NCBI GenBank assembly: GCA_023393235.1
Contig: JAEWMH010000093.1
Coordinates: 1-24,650 of the forward strand
Direction: 5' to 3'
Source of the DNA: Bacillota bacterium
GTDB lineage: Bacteria > Bacillota > Bacilli > Paenibacillales > NBRC-103111
DNA: 24,650 nt
Part shown: one piece after another, positions 17,001 to 24,650 of the stretch
Position numbering within the stretch: position 1 is the stretch's first letter
How the letters are laid out: each line of letters opens with the position of its first letter
The notes under the pieces: generated by a model
Told to the model about the DNA's origin: nothing
The model's input: only the letters and a program-made list of their open reading frames with translations
Databases searched by the model: none
Made by a program: the position numbers and the translations under genes

Positions 17001-18747
17001 CCTGGAAGCCGGCAGGCAAATTCTGCACCTGAACGCTGACTTCCTTGGTGGCGGTCCCGTCCAGCTGATGATTCCAGACCATTAGAGTCGCCTTGGCGTC
17101 GCTGTTTTTGGTGGCCAGCATCCGCACACCCGTGTTGCCTGTATCATTGCCGGTGACCGCAACCTTCTCGTCTCCCAGCATGGCCAACAGCCGCATGGTA
17201 TTAAAATACGGGGTGAAATACGTTTTGCCCAGCACCTCGTAATAGTGCAGCTTGTCGGTGGTGCCGACGATCTGGAACTTGTTAACCTGGGCATTGCCCC
17301 AATGAATCCTTACCTTGGCAATCTGCTGAGGGGATCCCAAATCAAATTTCAGCCAGCTCCAATAATCCCCCTGCAAAAACTCGGTAGCCGGATCCCCGTC
17401 TGTAACAGCGGCAATCGCTGGATCATTGACGGAGTTAGGAACCGTAATTTTTTGCCCGTCCACACCGTAAAACTCAATATCCCGGATCTTCATCTGCTGG
17501 GAGGTGGCGGATTCCCTCCAGCCGCGCAGGTTCATGTACTGCACGGGCTTCGGGTCGTTGGCCGCATACTCCTGCCAGCCAACAGCGCCGCTGCTCAGAG
17601 CGTAATCCACATCGAACTGGTTCTTGAAGTACGCATTCAGCGTATGGACCGCCACCCAGTTCATAGGGATATCCACACGGCCCTTTTCATAGAAATATGC
17701 CGAATCCGTCATAAAGGCCGCCTGTTTGGCCAAGGCCATATTGCTGGTACTGTCGCTTAACCCCCCGCCGCCCTTCCAGCCGTATTCACTGACGATCAGG
17801 GTCGCGTTGGGGTATTTATCCTTCAGATAATTGCGCATCTCCACCGCTTGGGTTTCATTCTGGGTCACCTCCTGCCGGTACCGGTGCCAGGAGACAAAAT
17901 CCACCTGGTAATGATTCTGGTAAGCAATATCCACAAACTGCTTTTGTTTGGCAAAATCATAGCCGGACAGCACCGGGCCGCCTACCTTCAGGCGGACGTC
18001 ATTGGCCCCGAAGGTATCATTCAGGCCCAACTGCTGGTTTACCCACACCACCGCCTTGGACATCCCCTCGTACATCCGCATGTAACCGGGAATATCGTTC
18101 TTCACATGCCCGTAATAGGCAGGCTCCAGGTTGGGCTCATTGCCCACCTCAATGTACTCCAGCTTGGGATTCTTCTCCTTGAGGGTTTGGATAATCACCC
18201 GCATGGCCTTGTCATATTCATCCCAGTTCATGGTTTCTTCCCCGGCCAACAGGCGGTTTTTGCCCGGATTGGCATCACCCCCGTAGGAATAAGCCAGAGA
18301 GATCAGGAGGGATTCCGAAAACTGCCCCATAAAATCATAGGTTTCCTTACGCCCGCTGAGCAGGTCCGGATTGGTAGCCAGGTTCTCCGGAGTATCAATG
18401 CTGTAGGCCAGACGGTCCGGATGATTCGCGTCTTTGTTGTAGTACCAGTTAATTTTGACAAAATCCCGGACCACCTTGGTTTTAATGCCCGCCAGCTCCT
18501 CCACCACGTGGACAGGCAGCGGGGAATAGTTGGTATTGTTGAATTGCTCCGTCCGGATTAATGTGCCGTCACTGACGCCGTAATCGGCGGTCATCACCTG
18601 GGCAGTGGGGGAAACCTCAGCCTGGGCGGTCTCCGGGAAGACGGGAGCCAGGCCCAGGGCCATGGAGGCGGCCAACAATCCTGCCGTCAATGCGCTGAAG
18701 GGGGCCTTGCCCCGTTTCCAGCCCTTTTTGCTGGTCAAATCGCTCAT
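14002..18747 (-). CDS. Giant secreted GH39-like multidomain glycosidase (1581 residues)
   Basis: Signal peptide, likely cut near AQA|EV (residue 43). The clan GH-A barrel has acid/base Glu204 in YIEVGNEPNLEP, VDFVSWHRYRQ, and nucleophile Glu321 in LIVSEYGW. A discoidin/F5-8C-like domain (about 403-505; VTDGDPATEF, KFDLGSPQQIAKVRIHWG) is inserted before the catalytic module resumes with FTPYFNTMRLLAML. Then follow: a second F5/8C-like domain (643-772), a DUF1080/LamG-like sandwich (775-985), a cadherin-like sandwich region (988-1175), a second DUF1080/LamG-like domain (1180-1382), a DUF5011-type Ig domain (1392-1468) and an unassigned C-terminal domain (about 1475-1581). No SLH, LPXTG or membrane anchor is visible. 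ATG at 18747 is served by AAGGAGGG that begins just after the stop of the upstream paralogue, 19 bp away, so the two are translated from one message. Substrate unknown; a glucuronate- or xylose-containing polymer is inferred from neighbours. Confidence 0.9.
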   Translation of the reverse strand: MSDLTSKKGWKRGKAPFSALTAGLLAASMALGLAPVFPETAQAEVSPTAQVMTADYGVSDGTLIRTEQFNNTNYSPLPVHVVEELAGIKTKVVRDFVKINWYYNKDANHPDRLAYSIDTPENLATNPDLLSGRKETYDFMGQFSESLLISLAYSYGGDANPGKNRLLAGEETMNWDEYDKAMRVIIQTLKEKNPKLEYIEVGNEPNLEPAYYGHVKNDIPGYMRMYEGMSKAVVWVNQQLGLNDTFGANDVRLKVGGPVLSGYDFAKQKQFVDIAYQNHYQVDFVSWHRYRQEVTQNETQAVEMRNYLKDKYPNATLIVSEYGWKGGGGLSDSTSNMALAKQAAFMTDSAYFYEKGRVDIPMNWVAVHTLNAYFKNQFDVDYALSSGAVGWQEYAANDPKPVQYMNLRGWRESATSQQMKIRDIEFYGVDGQKITVPNSVNDPAIAAVTDGDPATEFLQGDYWSWLKFDLGSPQQIAKVRIHWGNAQVNKFQIVGTTDKLHYYEVLGKTYFTPYFNTMRLLAMLGDEKVAVTGNDTGNTGVRMLATKNSDAKATLMVWNHQLDGTATKEVSVQVQNLPAGFQGKTLRYKKYLVDATHSNYAYNKIDSLEVVGQGTANITGTEVFNETLAPNAVMLIELEAVDASINNMVSAGKTVTGDLQNLPALVDGDGRTAASAASSNYPQSVVIDLGRTFQVSGAEIKWSQAELQGYRYSISASADNSSYSTVVDATYGAWSKGNSLHWFPAAARYVKLTVTGSYTGQPLSIDDISIFADGLYKNGFETAEDRDLSGWKTKGYSSKYTVWDYGTDTVTGSTYTVPHETFGSVSDNFGFFGENSWADYGLEAKVKMDNPVYTGDVKMGVTARAGKGRADEHRNLHYSLLLVKDGGNSKLVLQRDNTDMPAGKKNNIELDSVVLDGIDPARWYTLRLEAVGPNLKGYLDGMLMVEYTDHDVYDGKDALLPAGLAGIRGSKTKVQFDDIRVYPIMPLLSDIQVNGVSISGFNPLKNDYLVKLSGPGSDKATVTGTVYGGANAVVTPASSGALPLGGTGEEVVHLIAAQSTEGNGATYYRVSLRKASEDATLSSLKLSVIPDSGAYNPAVLQPADILLAPGVYDYQVKIPSRTAFVSVKEAMATVSNLATVEVVNATIVSGTGTLSVKVTAEAGNSQVYTLHFTANEEAPLGTVLLAENFETGTYNQEAATGWRNADNTQTQHLRVTEDVSGRVLEKTTNDNMAFSVGSSSWTNYEVRARVKANADTGLPGIIARASDDLKNFYMLRIHNGENNLAGGSTGYIALGRMVNNSLKESSIKKPFPYEAGKWYQLRLVVNGNRLMGYVDDKLVFDVTDTGSGLFPDNPPPLTQGNAGIRTANRPAQMDDYVVALLPGDTTPVPDTVKPVITLNGEAVMSIPAGSVFTDPGAAAMDNVDGNLTAAVVVTGEVNTAVPGVYTLRYNVQDKSGNAAQEVIRTVTVYGTVGQGKSFIVKGGLVGDRTQGITARVTVIPVDGVPAHEGDEVVFFQLMKGDVPVSYTALKSDIAGLTTLAAHFDVADPENPAYSIRVLVVDQLLPSGGTLPEALSDKVILE

Positions 18748-18766
18748 ATCGTCGGAACCCTCCTTT

Positions 18767-21700
18767 TTAATTTAATGCCGCCACATCGGATAACGCGTAA
18801 GGAAGGCGGCTTTCATCCAGCTCCAGGCTGTCCAGGACAAATACCCGTACGGTATAGGCCGTATTCTCCGGATCGGCTGCGTCGAAGGTGGCGGACAGGG
18901 AAACCGGTTCTGTGCCGGTTATATCCTTCTCAATGGCTGTATAGCCCACGGGTGTTGTGCCGTTCATTAGCTGGAAGAACACAGCCTCCATCCCGTCATG
19001 GTCTGCTGTCCCGCTCAGCCGCTCTACAGCCACAGTTGCGGTTAGGCCGCCGGTTCGTTCCAGCGTGCCGGTGATCCCGAAGCTTTTGGCTACGGCAAGC
19101 ACATATACGGTCCGGGTTACCTCCAGGGCGCTGCCTCCCTTGCTGTCCGTCACATTGTAACGGAGGACATAGGTGCCCGGCACCGTAGTGTCCACCTGCC
19201 CGCTTACGGTAATGGCCGCCGCAAGATCGCCGTCCTCCGCATCCAGAGCCGCCGCACCAGGGTCGGTGAAGCTGCTTCCCGCCGGGATGGACATCACTGC
19301 CGGGCCGTACAGGGTAATGACGGGCAGCGCATTTTCGCCGGAAATCCCGGTCACCAGAAGATCGTCGAAGGCCGCTCTGGCATTGGCTACACGGATGCCG
19401 GCTTTGCCGGAGGTCCAAGGGGTAAAAGCCGAATCGAATACATCCGGTCCGTCCGTCACGTCAAAAAGCAGCTGGTCATCCACATAAGCCTTGATGTGGT
19501 TGCCCTGAAGCACCATTCGGAGCTGGTACCACTTGTTCACATCAATGGGAGCGGAAACGGTCAGATTGTTGGGCTCCTTCAACGTATCGTTGATCACCTT
19601 GCCCAGGGAAACTTTGCTTTCATTGGGCTTGATGCGGAGCATGTAAAAATTCTTGTTGTCCGCCGATACTCTCGCCGCCAAGCCGGGATAGGAGGTGGGA
19701 TCAACCGCTTTGACCCGGACGGATATATCCGCATCTCCCGAAATACTGCTGCTGTTGGACATGATGATATTGTTGGCGTTGACATCCCGCTGGGCGAATT
19801 TATCGCCGTAAACCTCATCCACCACGCGGAACTGCCCCACCGCTGGCTGGGTCCAGCCTTCACGGATGATGCCGTCGTTGAAGTTTTCCTGATAGGTAAC
19901 GGCGCCACGCAGAGCCTCGGGCCGTACGGTGAACCGGAAGGTATAATCCTGCACCGCGCCGCTTTCGGCGGTGACGCGGACGACTGCAGTTCCTTGCCCG
20001 TTAACCAGTTGGGGCTGTTGGAGAACATCCGCTGCAGCGCCGTACCATACGCCGGCAGGCACCGCATTCCGGACGGTTACTACCTTTGTCAAAGAAGGAA
20101 GCTGCACCTGGTACTCGTATTGCCCCGGTACCAAAACCGGATCGCTGCCCGCAGACAGCTTCACAGATGCCAATTCCGTGTTTGCGGACACGGCACGCAC
20201 ATACAGGGAATACGGCACCGCAGCACTGCCGTCTGCGGACTTCGCCAGTACGGTAACCCTGCGGGGAGCATTGCCTGCTGTGCTCAGATCCAATTGCCCG
20301 TTCCCGCTGATCCAGGCGGTGCCGCCGGAGGGTTGTACGGTTGCGGCAATGCTGACCCGGGACAGGTCCGTCCCTTGGGGAAGCACGGCTGCGCCGACGC
20401 TTTGTCCATTGGCCATGGAGGCCACCGGCTGGCCGTTCACCTGAATACCGCTTAATTGGGGCAGGAGCGGCGTTACCTTGATATCCGTAAAATCCGTGTT
20501 CACATTGCCGGCGATCAGCCCGGGTTTGCCGCTGCCGTAGTCGCCCATGGCTTCATCCGTATAATCCAATACGAACTGGCCGTTTACAAAAAATTTGAAG
20601 GTATTGCCAACGGCCTCCACCTTGAGGGTGTACCAGGTCTGCGGTTCCACCTGGAAAGGCAGGCTGGCCTGCTTCACAATACTGCCTGCACTGCCGTTCA
20701 CCACCTTGTATACCCGGGCATCGTTGTTGCCTGTAATCCGGAAGCGGTAGGCATTATTGTGGGCGGAGCTGCCGTGTCCCCGCACCAGTATGCCAGGATT
20801 GAAGGCGGCTCGCTCCGAAGGCATGTCGGCTGACAGCCTGGCCTTGGCCTCCACCGTATAGTCCTTCCAGGTTGCGCTGCCGAAGGTGGCCTGGGCCACC
20901 TGCGTATTAGCCAGATTGGCCCGTGTGTAGCCTGCTGCGGGAGCCCAAGAGCCGTTGCCGCCGGTTGTCCAGCCTGTCGGATTGGCAGCGCCGGCAAAGC
21001 TGTGCTTCAACAACGCCGGTTCCCCCAGCACCTTGATGTCCCGGATGGATACGGGAGCCACAGGAGCGTCCTGGCCCACAATGCCGGTAACCGTCACCCG
21101 GACGTACCGGGCGTCAGCCGTGAAGCGTTCATGGGCATCCCCCCATGTGGGTTTATATTCCGTTCCGCCGACACCTGCTCCGGCGGCCATGGTGTGGTCA
21201 ACCGCCTTGGTGAAGGCAGTGCCGTCCAGGCTGGTTTCCACCATGTAGCGGAAATTGTAGAGAGCATCGTTGGCCCAGTCGATGTTTATTCCCTTCACTG
21301 CGGTTTCTGTCCCGAGGTTCAACGTAAGCACCTGGGGATAAGCGGCATTGGACGCCGTCCATACGGTGGCCGGATCGGCATCTGTCAGCGCCGCTCCGTC
21401 GCCTGATGGAACCGTGGCTGCTGCATTTACGGATACGATGGCATCTGCTGCCTCATCCGTGGCCGTAAGCTCGATGAAGCTCACGGCATTGCGGGTTAGG
21501 GAGAAATCCAAGCCCGCACTACCGCCATGCGGCATAATCCGGTCTTCCATCACATCGAGACGGTCGTCATTGTCGTATTGAAGATTGCTGTGCACCTCAT
21601 CCGCCAGATAGCGCTTCATATGCACATTTTTTCCGGTAAAGCCGGAGGGCAGATGGTCCACATTGATCCTCACATCAAACCCTTCCGCCCCATCCAGCTG

Positions 21701-23452
21701 CGTATTCCAGAACATCATGGTCACCTTGTCGCTGCTGTTCCGGGTGGCCATCATCCGCACGCCGGTGGCGTCGTTGCTGCCTCCATGGGTTGCAAGCAAC
21801 GTATCTCCCAACCAGGACTGCATCTGCAGCGCGTGGAAAAAGGGTGTTGCCTTGACATGGCCCAGATAATCGTAGATGACAATCTGGTCATCGGAGCCGT
21901 AGGACCGGAAGCGGTATACCGGCATTTCCGGGGAGGCGGTTACATTATGCCATTTGATGGAGACGGTTTTGACCGTTGGGGCGGCGGCACCCAGATCGAC
22001 CCGCAGGGCCACCTTGGACTCCACAGCTACAGTGGTGTCGCTGCCGTCCCAGAAGGTGCTGTCATTCCCGTCTGTCACTGCACCTGTAGGCGCAAAATTG
22101 CCTGCCCCGTTGCTGGCGCTGACGGCCCCGGCGGGAATGGCGATTTCGCCGCCTGCCTCATCGTACAGCTTGATTTCCTTGATGCCGAGGACGGGTTTCC
22201 CCCGGTTGGCGGCCACTGTTTCACCGGGAGCGGTATCCCCAACTCCGCGAATGTACAGATACTGGCGGGCCGCAGGCTTCTGGATATCATAATTTTCAAA
22301 GCCTGTGGTTCCCCTGCTCAACTGGTAGCCCGTCAAAAATTCATTCTTGAAATAGGCGGTATCATGGCTGGTCACCCAGGACATAGGCATGATGGGATGT
22401 CCGGCGCTGCCAAGACTCATTTGGTAGGAGGTATCCGCCATAAACGCAGCGTTTTTCGCCAACAGCTCCTTGGAGGGGTTGTAGTCGGTCCCCCCGCCCA
22501 CAAAGCCATATTCGCTGACCACCATGGGGATGCTGAGGTTGCGCTCATCCAGCAATCGTTTCACAGTGGCGGTCTGCTCCTGGAAGGCAGCGGAGTCCGG
22601 ACGGTAATGATGCCAAGAAATAAAATCCACCTGATCCCCTGCGGCTGCCGCACGGTCCAGAAAACCCGCCAGTAGAAGCTCGCTGAATTGGGCCAAGGTG
22701 GGGCCGCCCAACTGCAGCGGTTCCCCGGGCAGACCCAGGCTGTTGACGTGCTTCACCGCGTTGGAGAAGGCTCCGTACATCTTCATGTAATCGTCCAGAT
22801 TGGCCCGGGTGGTTCCCTGGAAGGCTACATCCAGGTCGAATTCGTTGCCCGCCTCGATGTACTTCACCTTGGAGTTGGCCCGTTTGATGCCCTCCAGAAC
22901 CACCTTCATGCCCTTTTCCAGCTCCGCAAAATTGGTCCCGTTGGGTCCGAGCACACGCTTGGACAGGTCAGCGCTGCTAAATTTAAACACCAAAAGCATA
23001 TTTTCGGAATACCGGGTAAAAAAATCATTGTCCGCTTTCCGCATCCCCTGCAGGTAAGGATTGCTCTGATTAGCCGGGTCATCGATAGAGGAAACGTTTT
23101 CATTATAGAACCAGTTAATCATAATAAAATTCCGTAAGGCTTGGGTTTTGAGACCATCAGGTCCCAACGCATCTACAACCTGCTCCACGTTGTTAATGTT
23201 CTTGTTGATGTTGTTGGCGTTGTTGTACTGCTCCGCCTTGGCCCGCGCTACCGTATCGGTCCCGGCATCCACGTTGAACTCCACCAGCCTGCTTTGAACG
23301 CCGCCGTCTCCCTGGGTTGCCCCCGCAGGAATGGGTTGCGCCCCAGCCGCACCCGCTCCGGCCAAAATAGAGGAAAACAGGCAGGCCGCAGCGGTAACTG
23401 CCGCCAATACGGGCCGGCGTTTATTGCTTTGGTTTTTCCAATCCGGTGACAT
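18767..23452 (-). CDS. Giant secreted GH39-like multidomain glycosidase (1561 residues)
   Basis: Paralogue of the next gene with the same domain order. Signal peptide with a lysine/arginine start and alanine-rich core, probably cut near AAGA|QP (residue 39). The barrel carries the putative acid/base Glu204 in YIEAGNEFDLD, where Phe replaces the usual Pro after Glu; VDFISWHHYRP; and nucleophile Glu314 in MVVSEYGF. A F5/8C-like domain (about 400-525, AVTDGNDSTFWDG) is inserted before ATPFFHALQMQSWL. Further along: F5/8C-like (670-805), DUF1080/LamG-like (815-992), cadherin-like region (995-1176), DUF1080/LamG-like (1180-1370), DUF5011-type Ig domain (1374-1450) and the shared C-terminal domain (1456-1561; EAVFFQLMNGTTPVGYTA). 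Start ATG at 23452 follows GAAGGAGG. Very likely co-transcribed with the 1581-residue gene, and possibly with the beta-glucuronidase 171 bp upstream. Confidence 0.9.
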   Translation of the reverse strand: MSPDWKNQSNKRRPVLAAVTAAACLFSSILAGAGAAGAQPIPAGATQGDGGVQSRLVEFNVDAGTDTVARAKAEQYNNANNINKNINNVEQVVDALGPDGLKTQALRNFIMINWFYNENVSSIDDPANQSNPYLQGMRKADNDFFTRYSENMLLVFKFSSADLSKRVLGPNGTNFAELEKGMKVVLEGIKRANSKVKYIEAGNEFDLDVAFQGTTRANLDDYMKMYGAFSNAVKHVNSLGLPGEPLQLGGPTLAQFSELLLAGFLDRAAAAGDQVDFISWHHYRPDSAAFQEQTATVKRLLDERNLSIPMVVSEYGFVGGGTDYNPSKELLAKNAAFMADTSYQMSLGSAGHPIMPMSWVTSHDTAYFKNEFLTGYQLSRGTTGFENYDIQKPAARQYLYIRGVGDTAPGETVAANRGKPVLGIKEIKLYDEAGGEIAIPAGAVSASNGAGNFAPTGAVTDGNDSTFWDGSDTTVAVESKVALRVDLGAAAPTVKTVSIKWHNVTASPEMPVYRFRSYGSDDQIVIYDYLGHVKATPFFHALQMQSWLGDTLLATHGGSNDATGVRMMATRNSSDKVTMMFWNTQLDGAEGFDVRINVDHLPSGFTGKNVHMKRYLADEVHSNLQYDNDDRLDVMEDRIMPHGGSAGLDFSLTRNAVSFIELTATDEAADAIVSVNAAATVPSGDGAALTDADPATVWTASNAAYPQVLTLNLGTETAVKGINIDWANDALYNFRYMVETSLDGTAFTKAVDHTMAAGAGVGGTEYKPTWGDAHERFTADARYVRVTVTGIVGQDAPVAPVSIRDIKVLGEPALLKHSFAGAANPTGWTTGGNGSWAPAAGYTRANLANTQVAQATFGSATWKDYTVEAKARLSADMPSERAAFNPGILVRGHGSSAHNNAYRFRITGNNDARVYKVVNGSAGSIVKQASLPFQVEPQTWYTLKVEAVGNTFKFFVNGQFVLDYTDEAMGDYGSGKPGLIAGNVNTDFTDIKVTPLLPQLSGIQVNGQPVASMANGQSVGAAVLPQGTDLSRVSIAATVQPSGGTAWISGNGQLDLSTAGNAPRRVTVLAKSADGSAAVPYSLYVRAVSANTELASVKLSAGSDPVLVPGQYEYQVQLPSLTKVVTVRNAVPAGVWYGAAADVLQQPQLVNGQGTAVVRVTAESGAVQDYTFRFTVRPEALRGAVTYQENFNDGIIREGWTQPAVGQFRVVDEVYGDKFAQRDVNANNIIMSNSSSISGDADISVRVKAVDPTSYPGLAARVSADNKNFYMLRIKPNESKVSLGKVINDTLKEPNNLTVSAPIDVNKWYQLRMVLQGNHIKAYVDDQLLFDVTDGPDVFDSAFTPWTSGKAGIRVANARAAFDDLLVTGISGENALPVITLYGPAVMSIPAGSSFTDPGAAALDAEDGDLAAAITVSGQVDTTVPGTYVLRYNVTDSKGGSALEVTRTVYVLAVAKSFGITGTLERTGGLTATVAVERLSGTADHDGMEAVFFQLMNGTTPVGYTAIEKDITGTEPVSLSATFDAADPENTAYTVRVFVLDSLELDESRLPYALSDVAALN

Positions 23453-23570
23453 GATTCGTTCCTCCTTCGAAAAGGTAATAGTCCTTCCTGCCTTAGCCCA
23501 GTTGCTGCTTTATGTAGCGGATCATGTTGAAGGGCCGGCTCATCTCTACTCCCGACTGATGCAGACTGCC

Positions 23571-23622
23571 GGGCTGCGCACCCGGTGTTCCGGCTTGACA
23601 TGCGCAGCCCGCAGCATGCGGG
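23571..23622. other. Overlapping inverted repeats between uidA and the first GH39-like gene
   Basis: Arms GGGCTGCGCA (23571-23580) and TGCGCAGCCC (23601-23610) form a perfect 10-bp stem with a small CCGG/CCGG hairpin in its loop. A second stem CCCGCA/TGCGGG (23608-23613 with 23617-23622) shares three bases with it, so the two cannot both form fully. Neither has a T run, so it is not a classic terminator; RNA processing or stabilisation is possible. The gap 23453-23570 otherwise holds only the ribosome site of the next gene and a 16-codon reading frame of doubtful meaning. Confidence 0.55.
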
Positions 23623-23623
23623 T

Positions 23624-24650
23624 TTATTTCACGGGATAGCTCCCCATCTGCTCCCATCTGTCCTTCAACAGCCTGGCGGCCATCTTGGGCTGGCGCTGAC
23701 GGGTGAAAATCCCTTTTTTGTTCCCGTTGATCCGGGTGGTTCCCTGCTTGGTGGCGAAATCGGCAAAGGCCCAAACATGCTCGCCGATGACAAAATCCAG
23801 CCGGTCAAATACATTGTGATACCGGGTCAGCAGCTCGCACTGATACTCCTCGGTAAACATCACCGGCGGGTCCTGGTGGAAGCCGGCAATGGCATCTGCG
23901 CCGTATTCGCTCATAATCACCGGCTTGTTGAAGTTGCGGTTCCAGCCGGTGAGCTCCCATTCGATCTGATGCTCGATGAGCTCCAGAGCGCCGGGGTCGT
24001 TGTACCAGGAATAATAGCGGTTCACACAAATCACATCGAACATTTGGGCCACCTGGCATTTATCCGGCAATGCCCATTCCACAACGGTAATCGGGCGGGT
24101 GGCATCCAGCTTGCGGGCCAGGTCGGAAACTTCCTTGTAGTAGGGCACCGCTTCCTCCTGAAAGGTGGACGCTTCATTGGACAGGCTCCACATGACGATG
24201 GACGGGTGGTTTTTGTCCCGGGCGATCATGTCTGTCAGCACATCCTTGTGATGGGCCAGTGTTTCGTCGTTGGCCTTATCCGGCGTATACACCTTCTCGT
24301 TGTAGTTGAAAAAGGTGAAACCTACGGCCGGCACCTCGCCGATAACCACAATCCCCTCCCTGTCAGCCATATCGAGGATTTCCTCCGCGTAGGGGTAGTG
24401 GGAGGTGCGGAAGGAGTTGGCGTTGATCCATTTCAATAGGTTGAAGTCCTTGACATTGATAGCCTGGTCCAGACCCTTGCCCTTGATGTCGCTGTCCTCA
24501 TGCTTCCCGAAGCCTTTGAAGTAGAAGGGCTCACCGTTGATGAGGAAACGGTTCCCCTCCACCTTCACGGTGCGGATGCCAACGGTCAGCGGATAATGAT
24601 CCTGGAGGGCGCCTTCTGCGTCCAGCATCTCCACGTGCAGGGTATACAGG
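23624..24650 (-). CDS. uidA: Beta-glucuronidase (GH2), C-terminal part
   Basis: The last 342 codons of a gene whose 5' end lies beyond the right edge. This is the GH2 barrel: FYFKGFGKHEDSD, SFRTSHYPYAEE, the acid/base Glu in MWSLSNEAST, the nucleophile Glu in VIMSEYGADAIAG, and the GEHVWAFADF segment. The NKKG motif in TRINGNKKGIF is the Asn-Lys pair that reads the carboxylate of glucuronate and separates beta-glucuronidases from beta-galactosidases. About 600 residues would be expected in full. The visible part shows no signal peptide (its N-terminus is missing), and enzymes of this type are usually cytoplasmic, cleaving imported glucuronides. It leads into the cluster of secreted glycosidases on the same strand. 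Confidence 0.95.
   Translation of the reverse strand, partial: LYTLHVEMLDAEGALQDHYPLTVGIRTVKVEGNRFLINGEPFYFKGFGKHEDSDIKGKGLDQAINVKDFNLLKWINANSFRTSHYPYAEEILDMADREGIVVIGEVPAVGFTFFNYNEKVYTPDKANDETLAHHKDVLTDMIARDKNHPSIVMWSLSNEASTFQEEAVPYYKEVSDLARKLDATRPITVVEWALPDKCQVAQMFDVICVNRYYSWYNDPGALELIEHQIEWELTGWNRNFNKPVIMSEYGADAIAGFHQDPPVMFTEEYQCELLTRYHNVFDRLDFVIGEHVWAFADFATKQGTTRINGNKKGIFTRQRQPKMAARLLKDRWEQMGSYPVK

Noticed and set aside
21527..22675. Plus-strand frames of several hundred codons opposite the giant glycosidase genes (also near 14368, 15574 and 19496)
   Set aside because: They are shadows of the two large minus-strand genes, which show signal peptides and continuous domain structure.

Overview
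The window looks like chromosome from a spore-forming, GC-rich Gram-positive bacterium of the Bacillales, most likely Paenibacillus or a close relative. This is inferred from a T-box leader, AGGAGG-type ribosome binding sites, a Bacillus-type xylA/xylR pair with a xylO operator, CcpA (cre) sites, a YyaC-type sporulation protein, a PAS sporulation-type kinase and very large secreted multidomain glycosidases. No database search was possible, so the genus is a judgement from sequence style.

Left part (1-8115). A truncated ABC exporter (minus) diverges from a seryl-tRNA synthetase gene (plus). The latter has its own promoter, a T-box leader and an intrinsic terminator; its product is a divergent SerRS, perhaps a second copy. 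After a bidirectional terminator come three minus-strand genes: yyaC-like, fhs (formate-tetrahydrofolate ligase) and a four-PAS membrane histidine kinase with no response regulator beside it.

Middle (8298-11225). xylA (minus) and xylR (plus) are divergent around a clear xylO palindrome. The operator overlaps the -35 box of xylA and directly abuts the -35 box of xylR. A cre-like palindrome lies at the start of xylA, and both genes end in clear terminators.

Right part (11478-24650). A minus-strand cluster, read right to left, holds a beta-glucuronidase (GH2, 5' end outside the window) and three secreted clan GH-A glycosidases that resemble family GH39 and are paralogues of each other (1561, 1581 and 801 residues). 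The two giants carry a discoidin-like (F5/8C) domain inserted inside the catalytic module, then a shared chain of accessory domains ending in the same unassigned C-terminal domain of about 105 residues. The smallest ends in two related carbohydrate-binding-like domains and has its own cre site just below a terminator. Together with xylose catabolism this suggests use of a xylose- and glucuronate-containing polymer, but the substrate is not proven.

The least expected signal is in non-coding DNA. Both convergent intergenic regions (serS/yyaC and xylR/GH39-like) hold an inverted array of 50-bp units headed by TAACGG. The two arrays differ in internal sequence but share exactly the same geometry: 50-bp period, 83-bp central hairpin and 183-bp four-unit frame. 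The two divergent intergenic regions lack them.
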